Positions 11,694 through 24,916 of a stretch of DNA of 64,000 nt are shown in pieces. The stretch comes from Yamagishiella unicocca (Eukaryota > Chlorophyta > Chlorophyceae > Chlamydomonadales > Volvocaceae): positions 682,001 to 746,000 of the forward strand of contig BDSL01000035.1 in the NCBI GenBank assembly GCA_003116995.1. Reading direction: 5' to 3'. How positions within the stretch are numbered: position 1 is the first letter of the stretch; every line of letters begins with the position of its first letter. The position numbers and the translations under genes are program-made. Below the pieces are notes generated by a model. It worked only from the letters and a program-made list of their open reading frames with translations. It did no database searches and was not told the origin of the DNA.

Positions 11694-13139
11694 CGCGACG
11701 GATGGATGTCCTTACGGCGGGGAGACCATCTGCTGTGGGGTTTTCAGAGGCGACCATCTGGCGAGATCGTGAGTTAGAGAACGAAGGCCGCCGGCGTCGC
11801 CGCTCTCTGCAGGCGCGTGCTTGCGTGGGCCTTGCTTGGGATGAGATTATGAAACCCTTGAAGCTCTTCGCACGATTTGCGGCTGCTTCGACACGGGTTT
11901 TAGGCCTAGAATACTTCTCAGCAATCCAAGGCATCTGCAATGGATGGCCTATCAGGGGAGGGGCCCTCACATGGGTTGGATCAGGTGGTTAACATTCCGT
12001 ACGTACGTGCAGGAGACGCTGCTTCACAAGCTAGCATCTCCGCTGGGCACGTGATAACTAACGTTCTCTGCCGGTCATCGTGGTGATTTTTACTCTAGGC
12101 TCTGTGGGCAGGATGCGATGCGTCCAATTGAAGACGAAGACAGGGTACGATACTGTACTCCGGTCATTACATGCATTTTTCTAGTTACACGCATCCAGCA
12201 GATGTGCGTGCGCTGATAGGCAGGATGAATATCCGATTTAAGGTGCGTTGGGGTAGGGCCCTGCTGGTAGAAGTAGGCAGTACTTGTCACAAGTACTCCA
12301 GAGCGTGTTGTATGTGTAGCCCAGTGGCTGGTGGTCCAGTGCGTGACTCAGAGTGCGTGCGTGGAGTACTGGAGGTGATGACCGAGGCCCCTCTGCTCGC
12401 GCGCCTTATACCGGTAACGGAGCACGCTACGTTGGGCTCGGGTTCGGGGTGAGCCCCTCTCTTAGCGAGCGAGGCAGCACCGCTGCATGGCTGGCGGGCT
12501 AAATAGAAGCATTTCCCGAAGCTTCGCCCCGGCGGCAGTGGTAGGAGGAGACATGGCAATCGGCTCCATGGCAAGGTGCGTGTGTGGTGAATGGCCGCCT
12601 TTCGTTCGAGAAAGCACCTATCCACTGGCGCGAACTGGCACATGGTGGTTTGGTTGCCATCGTGACGTGCGTGGCCACGTAGGAATGGTGCCCTTTACGC
12701 TTGTTACAGTGTACACAATCTAGGCTTGTGTTTCTAACATACCCATTTCTCCTTTCTTTTATTCTTAGCCTTACAGGGAGTCCGTACACCACTCCTCTTA
12801 CATTTATTTTACAACGAACGCCACTGCGTCCGTTAGTCCGTTACAATGGCGGAAGTAGCAGCGCTTGGTGAAGTTGGGCGCCGGATTAGGAGGCGTTTGA
12901 GAGAGTGCCAGACTGAACGGCAGCATATCACACGTCGGCCACTGTAACAGTTACTGCACGTCGGCGCTGCTGCCCATTGATAGCTTTCGCTTATTTCGTA
13001 CTGTTTTCTGCAAGGGGTAGGTGGCATGTGTGGCATATTGGCTTCCGTTATTCTTAACACATAGCTAGCTTCGGTTTCGGAGCTACCCTGGTCCCAAGGG
13101 TAGGCCGCTGACTCACAGCGGGGGTGCATCCTGGAGCCG
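11694..13139. other. Intergenic, no supported gene
   Basis: 3' flank of the pherophorin gene. Frames are short and broken, and no repeat or domain is recognised. Confidence 0.5.
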
Positions 13140-14480
13140 CTGTTGTACCTCTTCGCCGCCCAAGCTCTGCTGAGCTGGCTGCAGCACCGTGTAGTTGGGG
13201 TTCGCCTGGCTCCGGATCCTAGTCCTGCTGTGACTGCCGTGTGCCGTCCAGTTTGCCGGTGCCATGGAGGTGGCAGTTTCAGCGCCCTGCCGCTGCACTG
13301 TCACGTGCTGATCCGCTGTGCTTGCTGGGCGGCACCCTTCCTGCTCGAGGATGGTGCCGCCGTCGCGCCGCGTTTTTTGTACCCATGGCAACGGGCGCTG
13401 CAGGTCTACTTGGGACTCCTTCACCCGGCCTCCCGGCTCCGCGCCTTCTCACAGTGGACGCTGCGGGCGATTGGCTGAGCATGGCTGGCCTGCCCCCGGA
13501 TGCATGGCGTGTGGTCAGCGGCCTTGCCTGTCTCCCGCCTGTGTCCGAAGTGCAGTTGAAACCTCTGCTGCCCGGCGATTGGTGCTGGGCGATTCCCCTC
13601 TGGTCGAATCGCTACATCCCCCCCAGAAGTTGCCATGTGGCGGCATGGGTTGAAGCATCACCAACGGTGATTCACCATCCCGCCCTGCTCGCCTGCCATG
13701 GTTTGTGTGCGCTGAGCGATCTTTGGCCGCCGATGCCGCCCTTGCTACCTTTGCTGGGCGGTGGGCACCCGACTCCCCTCCGTGACCGCCCCAGTCCGAG
13801 CCAGCCAGCACTCCCACTGGGCGCACTGGCGCTCTCTAATCGCTGTCTCCCTGACGCCGTCGGCTTCTAGCACGCCGGCTTCCGTGGACTGGGGCCGTCA
13901 TGGCACAGTGGCGGTGGCCCTGCAGTGCCTGCTCCTGGATGTGCCTCTCGGCTGATTGGTGGCCGCACGCGTGGTGCATCGCCAGCCTGCCAGCACTCGG
14001 ACGGCCCCCTTGGTGGACACTATCACCGCCCTCCTGCTGCCCCGGCTGGGTTGGCGTGTCCCCGGGGTGGACAAGTAAACCTGTGCTGCTGCCGTCTCAT
14101 TGATCGGCTGGGTACCTCCATGCAGCTCGAGGTGTGGCCACCGCCCGGCTCGCTCTGCATGAGGCGTACTTGCGTGAGGCCCCCGGGGGCCCCCCGGCCT
14201 CCTGGAGGGGTGTGTGTCCCGCTTGTGCCTCACCTTCTCGCGGTTATGGAGAGTGCGGTGGGACCACCGGCACAAGGGGGTCGTCTGGCGCCTGGCCTTC
14301 GATGCGGTTCCACTGGCGGGTAACACACATGTTCACGGCGCTCCTCTGGCGGCCTGTGGGTGTGGAGGGTTTCCTGGGGCCGGCGCCGGACCGGTGTCCC
14401 TTCACCTGCATCATCGCTGGCACTGCCCTGTTGCTAAAGGCTTACATGTACTAAATTTGGAAACCCCGAACCCAGCGGGG
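13140..14480 (+). mobile_element. Decayed, 5'-truncated non-LTR retrotransposon fragment
   Basis: Three plus-strand frames in succession carry pieces that look like the C-terminal part of a LINE ORF2: PWQRALQVYLGLLHPASRL (near 13383-13440), PGDWCWAIPLWSN (near 13571-13610), LWRVRWDHRHKGVVWRLAF (near 14244-14300), then a cysteine/histidine cluster CGCGG...LHLHHRWHCPVAKG (near 14357-14445) typical of LINE C-terminal zinc knuckles. Frame changes and stops show it is inactive. Reverse transcriptase and endonuclease motifs are absent, which fits 5' truncation on insertion. The assignment rests on family resemblance from memory; the clade is not assigned. Confidence 0.6.
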
Positions 14481-15526
14481 TAGTGTATCGAGTCATACGT
14501 AACACATGGTACCAAATAGGCCATGCACTTATATCCTCCTTTCAAGATCGTGTAGAGATGCGGCCACACCTGCATCAAACATATTATACCGGTAATGAAA
14601 AGGAATGTATGTTTGTGAGGCTGCGGCTGTTTGGAGAGTGACACGTGTGTCTGTGCGGTGGTTTTCTCTGTTGTGTCCTTCATCCTGGCGATGTTTCATG
14701 TGCTCTGTGGGGGAGGAGGGGGTCGCAATTTGTACCGGAATGTTGGGGTTGGCCAGGGTTGTCCCTCCTTCGCTGCCCCCCCCCCCGCCGCATTGCTCCG
14801 AGGTTATTCGGCCACGATTCCCTAGATAGGCCCATTGTAGCGCTGTTTACTCATGTAACGTGATTTGTCCATGCAACGTGTGATTCATTCATCGGGATTC
14901 ATCCAACCCGTTACAGTATTGTACTTAGCGCCTACGGAGGATGCTAGGTGGCCGGCCATAACCATTCCTAGAACACTACCATTTTGTTTGTGAGGAGGTC
15001 TCCGCTGAATGACGGTTGCCTATCTACCGGACATACATCGGCACTTGCACGGGCATTCATGGCCCAGCGTGGTGGCCAACCTCGTCGCATCCTTGCGATA
15101 TTAGCATTAAGTGTTATCGTATGCGTATGCACTATGAAGCGCCAGAAGCGGCAACGAAGGTAACGCGCGCCCGCCCGCCACAGTTGGAAAAAAATTAGCT
15201 ACGGGCAGCTGTAGAATGCGAAGCTGAGGCGCACATATACGGTTTCACGAGCTCTCTTGTTTCGCAGCCTACAGATGGACGTCAGATCCTTATTAGGTTC
15301 ACAAGTACACTTACACTTTGATTGGGAGAGGTATTTCGAAAGGCTGGCTGATAAGGTAGGCGCGACCAACCGCTGTGACTCAAATGCTATAAGTTCCGTG
15401 AATTTATCATTACAACATCAATTGCGATAAGTAAGCATATAACAGGCTCCACGTTCACTTCTTCACGATTGTTTGCTCTTGAATCTGCTATTTCGTCCGG
15501 AGCTTGCTTCTACCAGTTCCCCCAGA
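14481..15526. other. Flank between LINE fragment and EGF-WSC gene
   Basis: No supported coding region. It contains the 3' flank of the LINE fragment and the promoter region of the next gene. Confidence 0.5.
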
Positions 15527-18500
15527 ATGCGGAGACCGCCATGCCGCGCTTCTAGATGTCCGAAACCTGACCTAAGCTTACTAGGACTGTACCTTGTCGC
15601 TGTGCTCGCGGTTGCTGCCGCACCGGGCGCACTCGCCCAGACTTCCAGTGAGACATGCAGCAAGGGAGCGGGCAGGGCGGATACAATCGATTGAGGGCGC
15701 ACGCCCGCTTTGCTTACGTTCGCAACCCTGTGCTTGCTAAAATGCTGTTACCGAAGTTCATACTCCCTATTGCGGAATGGGCGAGTTGTTCGTGGTGCTG
15801 TCAGTGCGTCAGGACAGCAGGGTGGGCAGCGGGTCACATTTTGCTGCCAACGTGGCGGCTACGCGCGCTCGCAGCCACCGCGCTTTCCCGCGTAGATCTT
15901 TACCTCCAGATAGTTTTTTCTCTACCCTAGCATTTGTTAATAGTCGACTATTATGCCAGACAGCGAGTGCGGCACACCGTCGACATGCATCGCATCGCTT
16001 GGGTGCGAGCCAGCCTAGCCCCCTAAACTGGGGATATAGATACTTAGCAGCCAGGGCATGGACCTTGGACCGTCATGAAGGCCCTCCACATTGTCCATCT
16101 GGCTGCTCAAAGGCATACACGCTGCTGCTGCTTGCTGCTTGTGGAGCCGGGAAGAATCGCCACCTTCATGCTTAGTATGAATCTTCCATCGACAACTGTC
16201 ATGAACTCCCACCCACCTCCACCGTTTGCTTGCAGATTGCACGGTCAACCTGTGTGGTAGCAATGCCGTCTGCACGGTAACCAAGCTGGGCTTCAAGTGC
16301 ACCTGCAGTGCCACCGGGAAGTGGTACAACTACGCCACCAGCTCATGCGTGGGTAAGTGTTCCCGCCGCCACTCCTACATATAGACCCGCGTGCAATGTT
16401 GCTCAAATAAAACAGATAAACGCACCTTCTGGTGATAGGAACTAACGATGGATGGCGGGCTGCGCTGCTGCGCACATGTTACGCGCCGCGCCGCGCCGGT
16501 AGGATAGAAGGGCGAGCCATCCACAAGTACGCTCGCATATTTTGCGCACGAGAAGCGGTAAAATCCGCTGCTGATCATGTATGAAGAAAAATGGACTTCA
16601 GTCTTTACCAGCAGTGACCAGGCCGGCGTCTTTGCACACCTACCTCCTGGCAACTGAAGCTCTCACGATCCAGGGCATTCAGTGCGCATCCATCCAGCCA
16701 GGGCATTCAGTGCGCATCCGTGACTCTACCACGCACTTTGCTATCGGCAGTAGTCGTACGTAGCTAGGTTGCTAAAGTTCATGCTTTGCTTGGCGGGTCG
16801 ATCGGGTAGCGCATGCAACGAACGAAATATAGCAAATAGCCATGAGTAGCTTGCTGTGCTAGCTAGCGGCAGGTAGTAGGTAGATGGAACGCAGTGAGGT
16901 ACGGCATCCATCCCCACCATCTAGCTTCGCTTCCACGCACGCACCCCCAACCATCGCACGATTCCTAGCTGCGTACGCACCACATCCTTATCGATCTACA
17001 ATGTTGGCAACCATACAACGCAAACGCCATACGCAGATGTGGACGAGTGCGCCGTAAGCAACCCTCCCTGCGGCGGCTCGTCTAGGTATGTATGCACGGA
17101 CGCCGCAGCGGCAACTTGATCATGCCCGGACGGGGAATTGAACAAGCACGGACGCCAGCCGTGTGGTGGAGGTGTATGTAGGAACAATGACCCGATCGAT
17201 AGCAGTGCCGTAGCTAGGCAGGAACTGTAAAACATAAGTTTTTTGGGGGCCAAGGATTGAAGCCGTATGCTACCTAGAGAGATAGACACAGTGCGCGAGT
17301 CTGTACACGCACATGCTACATACCGTATGTGCCGCGGAGTCTCTATCTGACATTGCTGCTGATGAGTGCTAGCGGCTTCGACTCGCTCCCGACGTGCGCC
17401 ACATGCCATGCATGTAGCATTCCGTGCTTGGTTGGTCCGGACCACGCGCGCGCACGGGTGACTACTAATAATGTGACGTATGTTTGCTTGAGCCAGCTCA
17501 CCATGTGCACGCACAAGGCAGGTCCTTGCTAACAATAATTTTGTGCGACCTGTGTACAGAATACTGCAATACCTACACATGTAATCACATTCTAAGGCGT
17601 ATGCCGGCATGGTAATTTATAGCACCGCACACAGCTTACTAATATACATCCGCACTCGTACATATGTAGGTGTGCTAACCGGGCACCCGGTTACGCGTGC
17701 TTGTGCCCAGCTGGGTACACATACAGCACCGCCACCAAGGAGTGCATGGGTAAGCTGCGGGCATATGCTGCGGTCATATGCGCATGACTAGATAGCTAGA
17801 TAGCTAGCTAGCTAGCAATGCGCACTTTATAATGTCATGCATATATATGTAGACGCTAGATCGCCCAGCCGTGCATATCGATCGTTCGCTCGCTCATGTG
17901 TGTGCAACGTAGCAAGGCTTTCCTTGCTGCTGCCCTCGATCGACCATCTCGCTCCCTAGATAGTTTCTTAGCGCGTCGCGGATTTATTTCTTTGCTGAGA
18001 TTGACACTATAATTCGGGAGCTATGTGCTGCACGAATTGTCATGGCGTTGGCTGCGTGCGCATGTACGTACGGCGGTGGGCCTGCTGCCATACATTGGAA
18101 CGAAAGGGCACTTGCTTGCGTTATTGTCATGACTAGATAGTGCCTGTCACGCACGCCAGCCGCCTTGCGTGTAATGTACTTACGAACCGATTAAATAGCT
18201 GCATACGCTCTGCGTGCTTGCCTAATTCCGCCGGGCCTTGCTTCGCCCCCTGTCGGCTGCTGATTGCAGACATCAACGAGTGTCTGCTGACCGGCGCCCA
18301 GCAGAAGGTTTGCAAGACAGGCGTCAGCACCTGCGTCAACACGGAAGGTTCTTACCACTGCGGTGAGTGATGTGTTAACCTTAATACCTGGCACATGCCA
18401 CACCGCCGCCGCCGTCGGCAACTAACAAGTAACGGCGCAATGTAGTGACCAGCAGATGTTGCAGCTATCTTGCAGAACGAGGTTTTAATTAGCTAGGCTG

Positions 18501-21500
18501 CGCCTGTAACGACTTATTTGCGTCAGTAATGCATGAGCGAAATAGGAAAGCGCATCGCTCGCCCCGTGTGCTTGTAGACTAGGCAAAGGACGAAATCAGC
18601 AGTTTCGGTAGGTAGATAGGTAGCAGGTAGGTGGCGAGAAGGCAGACGCAAAGCGCAAGTGACACACTGCGGGCAGCAGCACAGGGCAGCACGCAATTGC
18701 TGCTGCCCGTGGGGAGCCTTTCCGATCTTGCCAGCAAGTATTATATTTATTTCCCGCTTACTATCTCCATTTCGGGGCTATACCTTATGTAACAAGTAAG
18801 CGCGCGGCAAAAAGACTAAGCAGCAGGAGGTAGGCCTACCAGCCTCCTGTGTCCTAGGACACAGGCAAGCACTACTCACCCGCACGCACGCATGTAGGCA
18901 GCAGCAGCCACCAAGTAGCTAGCATCACTGCTACTGCTGCTGAATGACGATAAAACACATGCCATGTGTTGCAGATGCTTACGTCGGATGCTACGTCAAC
19001 GACGCGGCGAAGGTCATTCTCCCATTGCCTGTCTCTGTGGCGGCCTCAAACACCAACATGACCATTGGGATCTGTGCCGATCTGGCGCGCAAAGCTGGTA
19101 CGTAACCCACATTACGTATTACTGACGCCGGCCGCCGGTTGTAAATAATTGTATGATTGGAAAACGTCGCTTACTATCTACTGTTCTGACATCTCGTAAT
19201 ACTGCGTGCTGGCGGGCGAATGAACCTATGATTGAATACGTGCGTACACAGGTTACGCCTATTATGGCTTGTCGTCTTCGAACGCTTGCAAGGTGGGAAA
19301 CGACTACATGGAAGGTGCACGACTGGCACGTGAGGGTGACAGCGCTGGATGCACGTCCCCATGCACGGGTAACAACAAACAGATTTGTGGCGGCCCGGAG
19401 AGTACGAGCCTATACTACACAGGTAGGTACGGTGCAAGCAGCAGCTGTCATGCAGTAGATCCCTATGTGTTTATCACTAAGTATCAGCTGCCTGTGTGTA
19501 TGTGCGAATATAATATTTTAGCTCTTCGATAATGCACGCCCAAGTTTTGGGACGCACGGCACATCCGACCAACCATTCGTCCCGTTCCCTCGCTGCTACT
19601 GCCGGCGGAGCGCAGGCGGCTACAATGACACGTACCTGGGTTGCTTCACGACTGCCAGCGTAATCGCAAGTAACCATTGGGGTTACTTCAGGCTGTTGGC
19701 AGACGAATCGATGTCGCCTGCCAAATGCGCTTTGTTGGCCCACAGAATGTATGGTGAGTAGTATGTACGTACATGTTGCTGCTGTAAATGTCACGCATGC
19801 AAGCAAGCAACTAAAGCAGCACATGCGGCTATTTCGCGCGTGCGATACCCAACACGCAGCATGTCGGGCCACGTGTGCTCGTGCTAATTACGTAGCTGTA
19901 TGTGCAAATCTAGCGCGTATTCAGCTACGGAGACAGTACCGACCTTACTGTCGCGCGCGTTGGTGGGTACCGGAGGCCGTCAAGCACTACTCAGCCTAAT
20001 AGTTATAGAGGTTGCGCGGTATGAGTAGTAGTCTGTATGTTGCTACTAGCTACCGGCAGCCAACCACTTGGAACATCAGCCAGCAGCAGCACGTGTATCC
20101 GATCGAGCGATGGAATCGGTCCATCGAGCCCACCACGTGCGTGGGTCACCAGCGGCCACCGACCACCTGCTGTTGCCGCCGTGCGTGCCTACCAAGCAAG
20201 CAACCGCATGCGAGCTATCGATCAGCTAACCGTCCGTGCGCCACCGAGCGATGACTCGAGCAACGAGGCAATGACCAACCTCGATCGCATCTATCCTGAC
20301 AAAAGCGCCCCCTGCTGCTGAACCCATCTACAGCATACTCTATGGAGTATGGATTTCAAGGATATGCTGTCAAGGGCAACGAGTGCTACGGAGTGTACGA
20401 CTTATCGCTCATCATGAAGTTCGTCACCGCGAGCACTGCATGCACCTTAAACTGTACCAGCGACCCTCGGTACAAGTGTGGCAGCAGCAGCACCTTCAGC
20501 CTGTACACTCTTCGAGGTAGGTGCGGAGTGAGCTCACCCCAGATAAGTGACCTGCTGCTAATGGACGGATTCATTCACATTCCGGCTCCTTGGCGGGCGG
20601 GCGGCGTGGATTTGTGCACGAGCGATATGCAAAACCAAGCACGTGATGCAGTCCTGCTACGTATATGCCATGCATGCTTCGTTAGCTTGGAAGATACGCA
20701 CGGCTCTTATCTACTGGCATACCCTTGAAGATTGTAGCCACTACCACCTCGCTGGCAATTACATACTTAAAACTGCATGCCACGCACGCACGTGATGAGG
20801 TATGCAGTTATTAGATGGCGCGCGCGTGAGCTTGCCTGCGGTGTATTTGAGTGCGTACGAAGTTGCGGCGGCATCAGAAATGCATCTGCAACCATACATG
20901 GCTTACGTTCAATAACATACACCACATAGAGTATGTATACGAACTAACATATGTACATGCCGCTGCCTACCTCAGGGATATATTCAAGCCTTCCGTTGAA
21001 CAAGGCCTTCTTACATCCCACCTTGGGTTCATCTGCGATTGTGAACCCCGAATTCTGCGCTGGAGATTACAACGATAATACGTGCAGCAGTGACCAAGCC
21101 GTCGACGGTAACTACACGAGTTTTTTCCACTCGGACGGTGGTCAGAGCGGCATCGCTGGCGACTACCAGCCCTTCATAGCAATCGATCTGGTTGAGACGT
21201 CGTACATATATAAGATTGTCATCTACAACCGGGGTGCATCGGACATGTACGGCTGCTGCGGCGACCGCCTGAAGAACGCTGAGCTCCGTATTGGCAACAC
21301 CAGCATCACCAATTCGAGCACCATCCCCTTGAACCCGCTCGTTTGGAAGCAGCTGAGCAGTTCATATGTCAATCCAGATGGTGTGGCCGTGGCAAATCCT
21401 GACGTGTTTGTGATAACGCTAGACGTACCAGTGATCGGCACTTGGGTGACGCTGCAGAATTTCAACCCAAGCCAGAACGGGGACGACTATGTCATCAATA

Positions 21501-21544
21501 TCAAGGAGCTTGAGGTCCACGGGCCGAATTACTTTGTTATCTAA
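15527..21544 (+). CDS. Secreted EGF-WSC-F5/8C multidomain matrix protein
   Basis: Ten exons (15527-15647, 16236-16352, 17037-17085, 17670-17749, 18270-18362, 18975-19097, 19252-19422, 19616-19753, 20334-20516, 20976-21544) join in frame to 547 aa. Residues 1-38 form a signal peptide (hydrophobic YLVAVLAVAAAPGALA). EGF1 (41-80) has six cysteines; EGF2 (80-122) opens DVDECA with six cysteines; a third calcium-binding type EGF (123-153, DINECLLTG, TCVNTEGSYHC) stops after its fourth cysteine. Two WSC domains follow (154-251, YVGCYVND to CTGNNKQICGGPEST; 252-358, YLGCFTT to SDPRYKCGSSSTFSLY), then an F5/8 type C/fucolectin-like domain (359-547, AVDGNYTSFF, IVIYNRG, CCGDRL). WSC and F5/8C domains bind carbohydrate in known proteins, so a wall or matrix adhesion role is inferred. 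Eight of nine introns are phase 1; the intron inside EGF2 is phase 2. Introns are rich in CTAG/GTAC tetranucleotides. Confidence 0.87.
17785..17817 (+). repeat. (CTAG)n-type microsatellite
   Basis: Interrupted CTAG/CTAGATAG array inside an intron of the EGF-WSC gene. Similar TAGCTAG and GTACGTAC runs recur between about 16.7 and 22 kb. Confidence 0.8.
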
Positions 21545-24500
21545 TTGAAGACACTCACGTACATGTGTATGTATTGGTAGCTTCACATGCCTAATAATAC
21601 ACGACATGTATTGTTTTTCGTTCCTTCTTGTTAATGTGCCAAACGACGTCGTCCTGCCGTGCGCTGAGCTTGTCCATTTACTCAGCAGTAAGCAAGTAAG
21701 CTCGCCGGTGTATGCATGGCAACGAGAGATGGTGAATATGTACGTGATTAATTATTAACACATACATATTGACATACGTATCCAGCGCCCGTCGCTACCT
21801 AGCTGGTGTATGTATGCATGTACGTAGGTTGCTGGTTGCAAATATGATCAAAGCGGTAACATTAAGTAGCCAGCAGGTAGATAGATAGGTCCATATCTCA
21901 CGCAAGCATTTGTGTGTACATGGGCACGGCGGGCAGCGTGTTCCTGCCATGTACATTTCGTTAGGCAAGCAGTGGTGAGATGTAGAGCGGAGGGTAGGGG
22001 GGAAAGGGAGCAAGGCCTTCCCTTATTTCGCGTAACGGCTTTCTTCATCCACGCCCCTCGCTTCCTTGTGATCTGTCGCCTTCTTTACTTGTGCGCGTGT
22101 ACGCATGTGCCTCGCCCTCCGTCGTACGTCTGTACTCGTGACTCGGCTCTCGCGCTGCTTGCTCAGCGTGCAGTACTGTGTGTATTATTGTGTGGTATTC
22201 GTGCTTGCCGCTGTTGTTGCGTGGCATGCCAACAGTAGCTACCCGCAGGCGGCTACTTCTGACCATAGTCACGCGTGCTTGCTTGAGTTGTGCGCGGCAC
22301 CTGTTGTGCGCAGCGCCTGCTTGCTGCCATTGACACGATGTTCGGTCGGCTGTCGGTATAATCGTTGTTGCTACAATAAAGCGCTATACCTCATGCTATG
22401 TTCGCTCAGCACTGAAATACCTGTCCTGGATAGCGAGCAGGCGAGTGGATTCCACGCCGCAGCAGTATTGCTTTGATCGATGCATGCACACGCAGTATAT
22501 GCCTATAGCTACTTGTCTACGTGTGTGGAGCATGTAATAGTGCGTTGTAATAATGGTACACGTACACAAGCTATCCGAGCAGTGAGCCAGAGACACGACT
22601 GCCGTGGAAGCATGCTTCATTTGCTTGTTCAGCTTAGTGTCATGTATCAACGGCCGATCAATGAATGGATAGTAGTGGCATGCCAAGTAAGCAGACATGT
22701 CCCTTACTTCTCGTCAGAAATAAACGTATGTAGTTAGTCCCTAGATAGGTTATCGCGCAGCAGCCAGACTGCTAAGGTGCAAATGAAGTGAAAGGGTAGT
22801 GTCGCACATGCGGAGGATTGGGTTCTGCATCAGCATTGGCCTTGCCGTTCGTCGGCAGAAATTGAAGTCATCTAGCTGTATCTATCCCTCAGTGATGTCG
22901 TCGCCCGTTCGCCCGCGTACGCACGGCGGGCCAAGAGCGCTACGTCTTCAACATATGCGCACCGGCGTTTATGTTTCTAGATGTAAGTAAGGTTGTTTAC
23001 ATATACTTTTGCATGTATGGCACTGCTCGCTTGCTACTTGATCCCTTGTCACACAAGCCCTGCGTGTGGGACACACGACAATTAGTAGTGCTGGGCGTTA
23101 GCTTCCAACCGTGAAACGAACAATGCCTAAAGCCTTGATGGTGGAATGTTGACTCGCTCACCATGCTATCGCTGTCATGTCGTAAGCGCCAGGAGCACTG
23201 AAAGCCGCATCTTTCGATTCGCTCGACGTGATTTCGTGTGACTAAGACAGGATTCAGCTAGAAAGATTAGGAGTGTAACAATTGGAAGTGTTAAGCTATA
23301 TAAGTGAATAACATGGTAGGGATCTTTAACGGACGGATAGGGACGGATTACCTGCCCACATGGAAGGCGGGCGGAAGCCGCCATCCACGCAATCTCGCTC
23401 ACTTCACACTCTTACGTGCAGATGCAGCGAACGTCCAGCCCCAAGCTTCCATGCATACATGCACACGTGGACGCCCCCTAAAGTCATTTATAGAAGGAAG
23501 ACAGTGCAGCTCTTCTGTTCTTGGATCCCTGCTGGCAGTCCCTGGCCCCGATAGATAGATGGTTGCTTGCGGCTGGCGCCAATCCACCTGGGTCAAGTAT
23601 GTTTAGATATAACGACTTCATAGCAATTAATTTTTATAAGTTCCCGGTTCAACGTGTGCCGGTATTCAGCCAAAATCCGTCTTCAACCGAATAGTCTGCC
23701 AGTCATACTTCCGAGGGGGTGGGAGACAGGGACTCACCAGCGGGAATACCCTGCAGGCCAACCGAGGAAAACTGATTTGACACTGTCTTGCGAAAGCGCA
23801 ACGGCAGCGGTGCTGGCTCCGTAACTTTTCAGTCAAACGGCTGCAATTACTCGGTCCGTAGGACACTAGACGGCGGACGTACTCGGGGCAGGTCGGTCGC
23901 AGACAAAAGGCGCTAGGGTTCCGCTTTGCTGTGCTTCGTCCATGGGCGGTAGGTCCCTGGACGCGACATGTCCCCATTGCTGCCATCCACGGCCATTCTT
24001 CACCGCACCCTGCGTCGCTCCTCGCGCGCGCACTCCTGCGACCAACGAGTTCAGGGTACTTATTTTTAAATGGCGACAGCCGCCTCGCCGTGTGCAGGCC
24101 AGATCAATGCTCCTAGCATCACCAGCCCACACCGCGCCTTCTCTTTGACGCCCTGGTGAACCGGATCAACCCCAGCGGCGCGCGTCTGTCGCACCGCCGC
24201 CGCCGGACTGCAACGGCAAGCCCTCGGAACGAAGGGGGGGCTCCTCCGCACGAGTGACGGTGCCTATGCTGTCAAACCGCGTGACGTAGCCTTGGCTATA
24301 GCTGGAAAGCATCACCAGCTTCGAGCTTTCAGACATGATGGTAAGTCCCAGGCAAGGACCGGGATGGTCATCAGCCACCTGTCCAGACCCTAGGCAAGTA
24401 CCGCCCGCTATCCGGTAACCGGATTGCATCTGCTCCACACGGCATATGGCTCATGGACGTAGCATGCTCGAGCCGCGCACGGGGATCACCGGACGACCAA

Positions 24501-24916
24501 ACTACCAAACTACCAAACTACCAAAGCAACTCCTCGATCGGCGCTCAAGCCTCATGCTCGTTGCATGTAACGTGGGCCTGCCGCGCAGTGTCGCGACAAT
24601 CGCCACTGGCTCCACGCCCACCGCCACCGCCAAACACATCCGCCCACCGCCACCCCCACCCTCCTCCACGCCCACAGCCAAACACATCCGCCCACCCCCA
24701 CCCCCTCCACGCAAAAACCCAGCTGCGGCCCCTCCCATCGCCGCCGCTTCCCTCCCGGCCGCCACCGCCCGCTCCGAACCTGCACTACACACCGTATCGT
24801 GGGTGCCACGCAACCCCCCTACATCTCGACATGCGACTGACTCCATTGTGCTGATCTCAGACGTGGTGCCACAGCACCCCTGCCCCCACACCCCGGACGA
24901 CCCACACGCGGTCCGG
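21545..24916. other. Long 3' flank with simple repeats, no supported gene
   Basis: AT-richer sequence to about 23.6 kb without long frames. At 24500-24525 an ACTACCAA microsatellite occurs, and at about 24625-24715 a C-rich repeat containing AAACACATCCGCCCACC occurs twice. These lie in or just beyond the 3' UTR of the ABHD14-like gene. A minus-strand open frame at 24166-24438 is discussed as a weak finding. Confidence 0.5.

Noticed and set aside
16996..17610. 204-codon minus-strand open frame
   Set aside because: It is antisense to EGF exons and their introns and shows no domain.
8423..21544. One giant gene joining the pherophorin and EGF-WSC-F5/8C parts
   Set aside because: The second part has its own signal peptide at 15527, the first ends in a short exon with TAA at 11693, and a LINE fragment lies between them.
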